Origin: Echinococcus granulosus
Taxonomy: Eukaryota; Platyhelminthes; Cestoda; Cyclophyllidea; Taeniidae
Assembly: GCF_000524195.1 (NCBI RefSeq)
Contig: NW_020170455.1
Span: 8,275-36,751 of the forward strand
Reading direction: 5' to 3'
DNA: 28,477 nucleotides
Shown: piece after piece, positions 22,949-28,477 of the stretch
Numbering within the stretch: position 1 is the stretch's first letter
Layout of the letters: each line of letters opens with the position of its first letter
Translations under genes and position numbers: made by a program
The notes under the pieces: generated by a model
The model's database searches: none
What the model was told of the DNA's origin: nothing
Seen by the model: only the letters and a program-made list of their open reading frames with translations

Positions 22949-23390
22949 GTAGTCATTTGTACAACTTAGTTGCCTTGTATTTTTTCAAACAGAAATGTAT
23001 TGAGGCATTTGTTTCGACGACGATGGGGAGCTAGGACTATGGCTTCCTTTATTTCCTCCATTAAAGCAAAACAAAATTTTCTGCTTGATGAATTTTTGAA
23101 CCTATGAAGTGTTCTGATTATTTTTGTAAGAAACGGAGCTGGGGAATATGCTTTATCACCTGTTTTACTGTCAGCATGCTCGATAGGGGTAGGCAACAGC
23201 TACAAATAATCGGGGAAGTCAGTCGGAATTCCCAATTTCATGTGAAGATGCAACATTAAGTCATGGTCATTTTTCGGCTAAAGGGGTTATGGACTAGTTA
23301 ATGAATGATTTGATGGTCTATCGAACCATAGTTTTCTTACTGGAATCAAGTGGTGGGCGTCAGAACTAACCGTAATTCCCCTTAAATCGA

Positions 23391-23818
23391 TCATTTGCCA
23401 TGCTTTGTGACCCCATTTCCCTGGGAGGTGGGGTGGACATCACAGCCAGAAGGATTAACCATACCGGGGTTCTTTGACGCTTTAGCAATTGTTGAGAATG
23501 TTATTGGGCATTGGTAACGAGAAAACGCGGTGTTGTGATGGTGTGGTACTGCGAGCTGCAGCGTGGTAGGCCGAAGGTTCACGTGATGTCTGTGTAGGTG
23601 GTTCTGGACGCCGGCCTTGGCCTTTCTGACTGTCGCAACGGCGGCAAAGTAGATGCACTGTGGCAACAAAGATAGTATTCTGCCACAATTGCGGTGCTTT
23701 TCTGCAATGCCATGATAACGCAGTTTGTTTTAATGTGTTCACCAAACTGCGCGGGCTCTTTGGTCTGCGACTCGACCGCGACGCTGGCGGCTTGGTATCC
23801 TAATTGCGTCACCGACAT
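23391..23818 (-). other. degenerate coding-like patch, possible retroelement relic
   Basis: Three overlapping minus-strand open frames (79, 87 and 92 codons, 23391-23818) lie in different phases in a GC-rich patch. They contain clusters of Cys and His codons and basic stretches reminiscent of a frameshifted Gag-like nucleic-acid-binding segment. There is no intact frame, no reverse transcriptase motif and no visible terminal repeat, so the retroelement reading is weak. It is a broken copy at best. Confidence 0.25.
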
Positions 23819-24669
23819 TAACCGACTCTCAGTGCTTCTATACGCTAGTAAAAAGCCAAATTCATGATTGATTCGCCTTATAGCGCTCTTGGGGATGACT
23901 AGAACCGTCTAATTATTGCCTGCAATAGTCAAGTCGACCCCAAGACGTTAGCGATTCTAATTTCGTGCACTGAAAACCGTACGCAAACACTACAGAAAGC
24001 GTCTACTGAGGATAGCTTAGTCAACAGAGAGTAACATCGAAGGTACTACTGAAATCTCGAGAACTTTGTCAACTATAGCAATCTCCATTTCTGCATAACG
24101 GCAAGTGACGAGGCGAGGTGAGGTTTTAACACACTGGAAATGCTCTTTGATGACATCCCCTTCATGTGTAAATGAATATGTTGCCCTATGAGTGTTTGAT
24201 GAATAATTGACCACCTTCAATCGCCCCCAAAATGGGTATCACCTAAATAGGCGGTTAAGTAGAGCTGGGAAGAAGTACCAAACGTAACTCTGTGGAGGTA
24301 CTTACTCTGCATCCCGTGCTTTACCGATTAAGTTCTCCCTAAAGTTAATAGGCCTATAAAAACACATTTACTTTTAGGGTACGTTCGCTGTAAAAAGACA
24401 ACAAAGTAAAAGGTATTATTAATTCAACTTCCCTCTCTTCTGGTGAGACCATGGCGATTAAATTTAGTCCCAAAAAATCCAAATTTGCCAATTTACAATT
24501 GTCGATATTTACGTCGAGGAAACATGTCTCAAGGTCGAGAGTTATCCAAGTTACATGAACTGCGCGTCATTTGAAAGCGTTGGTCGCGAGGGTGAACAGT
24601 ACTCAAGTCCACTAGATGCCCATTGGAGGGGTTAGGTATTCACTCTACCATTCGCTAGGCGCGAGGCGT

Positions 24670-24724
24670 CAGCTGATTGGCTCTCCACACCCCGTAGAAG
24701 GTCGAACAATGGACCAATGAGGGG
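24670..24724. promoter_or_regulatory. paired CCAAT motifs in a GC-rich stretch
   Basis: An inverted CCAAT box (ATTGG at 24676-24680) and a direct one (CCAAT at 24714-24718) lie 38 bases apart, in a stretch richer in G and C than its surroundings. They are about 0.9 kb before the receptor start codon. They could be part of its promoter, but two pentamers can easily occur by chance. Confidence 0.25.
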
Positions 24725-25601
24725 CGTCGGCAGGAGGGATCGACAACAATTCATGCCTCCCCTTGGCATCGTCACAAATTTGCCTGCTGTGATGCCCGCT
24801 GGACGGAGGTGGAGTTTCCAGCTGTAAAACGTCGTTATTTTTATCCCAAGAGCTATGGGTGAGCCAACTGATTAACTTTATTGCAGCTGACTAAATTCCC
24901 CTAACATTGCCAATTTTTTGATGAATTTCAAAAAAAAGCTAATTCCGAGGTCTTTCATATCGGAACAATGGTAAATTTCTAGTCTAGAAGGGAGCTGGTA
25001 CGATGCATTCTCTAATTTACAGATTTTCTGGTGAAACGATTCGCCTTTTATTTTGCAAAGTATTTAGTCGCACATTCCCCATCAACTCTACACTTCATAT
25101 CTGTTAGCAAAATTTGTAGCGGCATCTTTTGGATTTTGGCTTAAATTACTATTTAGTAGGAGTTACGGAGGTGAGGTACACCATTTTCTCCTACTTTAAA
25201 AGTCCGAGAGCATCAGTGAATGGTGCCACCTCAATTTTAGCCAAAGAAGGTCACCGGGGCTTGTTTCACCGCCTGTCACTCACCGAGGGAACGAGCATCT
25301 ATTAAGCTAGGCTTGTTTTGGGGCAGAACGCCCTCTAACGAAACTGTCATTTCAGCAAAAGTATTTCGACGCATCCTTACCTAGCTGTCTAGCTAAACAA
25401 TCTAAAAATCTGTGAAGCAGAGGATATTACTTACAGTTTATTGTAACGTAAACTACTTGGCCACTAACTGAACATGAGAAATGGTTAAATAAGTTTGGTA
25501 CAATGACAAGTGGCTATCCTGGGGGCTTTTAAAATATTGCTTAAGAATATGGCACTACTTGGTCCCCGAGGATTGCTTAACCAACAAGTGAGTGAAGGCA
25601 A

Positions 25602-25617
25602 CTTTCCTTCCTTACAG
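25602..25617 (+). promoter_or_regulatory. 3' splice site in the receptor 5' leader
   Basis: A strong pyrimidine tract ending in CCTTACAG lies 11 bases before the receptor ATG. It marks either the end of a 5' UTR intron or a spliced-leader addition site. Confidence 0.5.
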
Positions 25618-25628
25618 CCGAGGCACCG

Positions 25629-27897
25629 ATGAAGCTTATCTTGGCCACAGTGATCTTCATTTTATCAGGCAACTTTGACTCCTGCAACGCAGGCGACAAA
25701 GGTAATGGGGGATTAATCGCTTTCCATTTTATAGGCCTGAAAACTGTGCACAATTTCCACCTTTCCTTTTCATGAATTTTAATCTAAATTTACAACCGTT
25801 ATTTTGGGTGAGGCAAAACAAATTGTCCCACAGAAGAAATACCTCTGCCTTGTAGACTTCAAATTTCAGTCCTTTGAGAGGACATTGATCAAGCAGTTGC
25901 TGGAGAAGTACGAGAGACTGGGTAAAATCGGGAGACCGGTGATGAACAACAGCCAGACGTTGAATGTGCAATTTGGACTCTCGCTGTTCCAACTCATGGA
26001 CCTCGATGAGGCTGATCAAATGTTCACGGTGAATGTCTGGAACAAATTTGTGAGTTCTCCACAAAATTGTGTACTTAGGTTTAACTTTGGGTATCGTCCT
26101 GAGTCTTCCCTGAAGTCGTGACAGGGCAAAATACTGTGGACGAGCATGCATTACTAACGTGTCGAAGATTTGGGAGATTACCAAGGTGACCTAGCGGAGG
26201 CACGATCTGCTGAGACTCAAGTGCACACGCAGTTAGGTGCACAATCAAAAAAATAGTAAATATACACTGAAATATTATCGCATTTTGGGTAAGGGCAGGG
26301 GAAGATTGGTATTCCAAAGTTACCTATTTTCAGTTTTAAATAAGAAATGGTGGGGATTTTAAAGCTAAAAACATATTCGTACATTAGGCATTGTGAAATA
26401 AACATGCCGGAAAGTAAACCCATTTACTCAGAAATGGTAAAAAATAAATAACTAATTAAGTAAGTGATGGTTCGTAGCAGGTATATAAAAATGATGAATC
26501 ATTTCATCCTCTCGAATATTACCAAGAAATTGCTTTGTTTAATGATATTTTGACGGCATTTTAGGCATGGCGAGATGAGATTTTGACATGGAATCCAAAA
26601 AATTACAACGAAGTGAAGCACGTCCGAATCCCTGTGAAGCACGTCTGGACACCCGACATAGTCCTCCTCAACTAGTATGCCGCAAATAGTGCCCCGCTTC
26701 TTTTACTTACAAAGGTTAAGTAGCATCGCGCTTTTTTTCGTAACTTTTCAGTGCTGACGAGCGTCTGGTCGAGTTACGCGAGGTGATGCTCACCGTGGAC
26801 TACACGGGTCAGATCTTCTGGAGTCCACCGTCCATCTACAAATCCATGTGTCGTATTCAGATGGAGCACTTCCCATTCGATCACCAGATCTGCTATCTTC
26901 GGTTCGCGTCTTGGACGTTGAACGGTCGGAGACTGAATCTCACCTTTTTGGATGGGATTAAAAGTGCTCTGCTCGACGATTACCAGGAGAGCAACGAGTG
27001 GCACATTGTGGCGTATCCCGCAGTTCGCCGATTCTTTCGACAGACGTGTTGCGATGAGCCCTCCCCTAACCTCATATTCTTCTTCGTGTAGGTCCATGAT
27101 TCACACGGAGCAGTGCATCATCCTCAATTAAGGAAGTGATTTTATCACCATTTTGTAGTAGTTTAAAATTAGCAGTATATTTCTTGCTCACCATAATTAA
27201 ATGGAGAGGAACTCCACGTTGACGTTGACAAGTGTCCAGAACTATTCTTTTGTATGCATGTGTTTAAGAAATACAAATTACTTCTTGCTCAATTCCTACT
27301 GCACTGATACCTCGCTCCTTTCGAACACAGATTGAAGCGCAACCCGGACTTTTACGCCTATCTGCTCGTTCTCCCATGCATTTTACTAGCAGTGCTCAAT
27401 CTGGTGACCTTTTGGTTGCCTCCTCAAAATCCTGCGAGGATGATGCTTGGTGAGTGGTGATGTCTCTTCCAAGAATCAAGTTCTGCCAAACATGGCACGT
27501 GATCTTCCATATTTCATGCCGCATGGACTTTTGCACTGACATTGTAAGCGAGGATCAGTGATACTCACAAAATTGAGGGCTAAATGGGTTCTTGAGAGAT
27601 TTCGCTAGTAGTTTTTGTTTGATTCAAGCCTCGCAGTGGTGCCAACCATTCAGTCTTGTGTTGCCTACGAAAACAAATTAATGCACAGTGGCCAATCTTT
27701 CAGTTTAGCATACAATTATACAGCAAGGTGAAATTGGACTGGCAATTCAATGCATAGACACAGACGAGTTGGGAGTCATTTTGAGCTGAAATTGTGCTCT
27801 TCTTATGCAGGGATGAACATCTTATCGGGCTTTTGTATTCAGATGAAATTCCTCACATTGTCGACGCCGTCGGCCTCGAATACAATTCCCTACTTGG
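25629..27897 (+). CDS. nicotinic-type Cys-loop receptor subunit, anion-motif type (partial, 6 exons)
   Basis: This is a pentameric ligand-gated channel subunit at the cell surface, resembling nicotinic acetylcholine receptors. Exons are 25629-25701, 25856-26049, 26565-26674, 26752-27087, 27331-27449 and 27811-27897. Phases agree for 306 codons, and the gene continues past the window (M3, M4 and the end are missing). Residues 1 to about 22 form a signal peptide. The ligand-binding domain has the loop D Trp (NVWNKFAWRDE), loop A WTPDIVLLNYAD, a Cys-loop with 13 residues between Cys159 and Cys173, loop B Trp180, and vicinal Cys225-Cys226, the mark of alpha-type subunits. M1 starts near residue 246. 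The M1-M2 link is NPAR at 271-274 in place of the GEK of cation channels; Pro-Ala-Arg marks anion-selective receptors. Aromatic residues of loops A and C are replaced, and M2 has Ser at 9'. The related family I know is the flatworm/mollusc acetylcholine-gated chloride channels. Ligand and ion selectivity are inferred. Confidence 0.93.
26050..26564 (+). other. receptor intron 2 (0.5 kb)
   Basis: The intron runs from a GTGAGT donor after NVWNKF to the GGCATTTTAG acceptor before AWRDE, phase 0 to phase 0, splitting the conserved loop D segment. The short minus-strand frames here have no recognisable content. Confidence 0.75.
27450..27810 (+). other. receptor intron 5 (0.36 kb)
   Basis: The intron runs from a GTGAGT donor directly after the NPARMML codons to the CTTATGCAG acceptor, splitting the codon of Gly278 in M2. 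Nothing else is seen in it. Confidence 0.75.
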
Positions 27898-28477
27898 GTA
27901 AGTTCTGCACCTCTAAATACGTACTCCCAGATTGTTTAAATGATTCAGATCTTTTGTATTTCAAAGTCTGGCGAATTTATAGATGAGTTGAATTTCTCGA
28001 TATCAGGAATGGAAAGCTTAGGCTATGAAAAATAATTAGTTGGAGCTGATTTCTCCCAAAAGGAAAGTATTTTGAACCAAACCTTAGAGCATTTTTGATT
28101 ATTTACTCAACTGAAATCCAACAATTCGTGCTACTTTGTTGGCGTTAATCTACACGACTTGCATTTCAAGAAAAGGCAAACCTAATTTTACCTCTAAGTA
28201 CGTAAAGTATAAAACACTAACATTTTCGTGTAAAAGTTAGTTTTGATGTTGCTCTCAAAGAAAGTGGTTAGTGAAGAAAACTCATCACCTTCAAATTTTT
28301 ATTTAAGGCCTTGCGGGTTTCTATGTGACGAAATTAGATTGTTGTAATAAGCAGTTCTAATACTCCATGTAAATAACCACTAATACATCATACTAATTCT
28401 TAACAAAAAGACACTGGATAGTTACGGATTCCACCTTTGTAGAACGGTTTATATTACCTGAAAGCAAAGAATCAGGG
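27898..28477 (+). other. start of a receptor intron running to the window edge
   Basis: A perfect GTAAGT donor follows the codons TIPYLG, just before where M3 should begin. I find no M3-like exon (GK-F-aromatic hydrophobic run) in the remaining 580 bases, so the intron probably extends past the window. Confidence 0.6.

Larger units (their letters stand above)
22949..25628. other. intergenic region between PDSS2 and the receptor gene
   Basis: ATTAAA at 23060-23065 may serve as the PDSS2 poly(A) signal. A coding-like patch on the minus strand lies at about 23390-23818, and a GC-rich stretch with two CCAAT motifs at 24670-24724. The remaining AT-rich sequence shows nothing that I recognise. The receptor promoter should lie in the second half. 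Confidence 0.5.

Noticed and set aside
25804..25855. Starting receptor exon 2 at 25834 (after CCACAG)
   Set aside because: It does not fit the phase left by exon 1. The acceptor CTTGTAG at 25854-25855 fits the phase and leads directly into the conserved region.
26675..26751. In-frame TAG after IVLLN as a premature stop in the receptor
   Set aside because: The stop overlaps a GTATGC donor. Splicing to 26752 restores NYADERLVELREV, the expected loop A continuation.
1..28477. CRISPR array, bacterial operon or prophage
   Set aside because: There is no regularly spaced repeat, and all recognised genes are spliced animal genes.

Overview
The window reads as a stretch of nuclear genome from an animal, most likely a flatworm (probably a tapeworm). 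The evidence is intron-rich housekeeping genes with canonical GT-AG splice sites; some extremely short introns (33 and 46 nt) inside a gene whose later introns exceed 1 kb; two genes packed head-to-tail with 6 bp between them; and a nicotinic-type receptor subunit carrying an anion-channel Pro-Ala-Arg motif, as described for flatworm and mollusc acetylcholine-gated chloride channels. Species assignment is inference. I see no bacterial, plasmid or CRISPR features.

Six protein-coding genes lie on the + strand. I rebuilt their exons by hand from splice sites, reading phase and remembered family alignments. In order: ADRM1/Rpn13, the proteasomal ubiquitin receptor (2462-9424, 6 exons, 412 aa); a MAK/ICK-type ciliary kinase (10690-17596, 15 coding exons, 816 aa); TAF13, a TFIID subunit (18388-19217, 4 exons, 120 aa); ANAPC13, a small anaphase-promoting-complex subunit (21367-21636, one exon, 89 aa); PDSS2, the non-catalytic subunit of the quinone side-chain synthase (21643-22948, 4 exons, 371 aa); and the 5' part of a Cys-loop receptor subunit of the nicotinic alpha type (25629-27897, 6 exons, 306 codons visible, continuing beyond the right edge).

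The rest is intron and intergenic sequence. Three intergenic parts look repeat-derived: a GC-rich block at 9796-10080, a diverged direct repeat at 19889-19954 and 20731-20817, and a degenerate coding-like patch on the minus strand at about 23390-23818. The first 2.4 kb and the last 0.6 kb hold nothing I can assign.

Five of the genes are core cell machinery: protein degradation, cilium length control, transcription initiation, the cell cycle, and ubiquinone/rhodoquinone synthesis. They share no pathway, with one possible exception. ANAPC13 and PDSS2 are so close that they are probably transcribed together, which fits spliced-leader resolution of polycistronic transcripts in flatworms. The most biologically unusual gene is the receptor. 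It combines an alpha-type vicinal Cys pair with loss of three aromatic ligand-box residues, an anion-type selectivity motif, and a serine at the position of the conserved M2 9' leucine gate.
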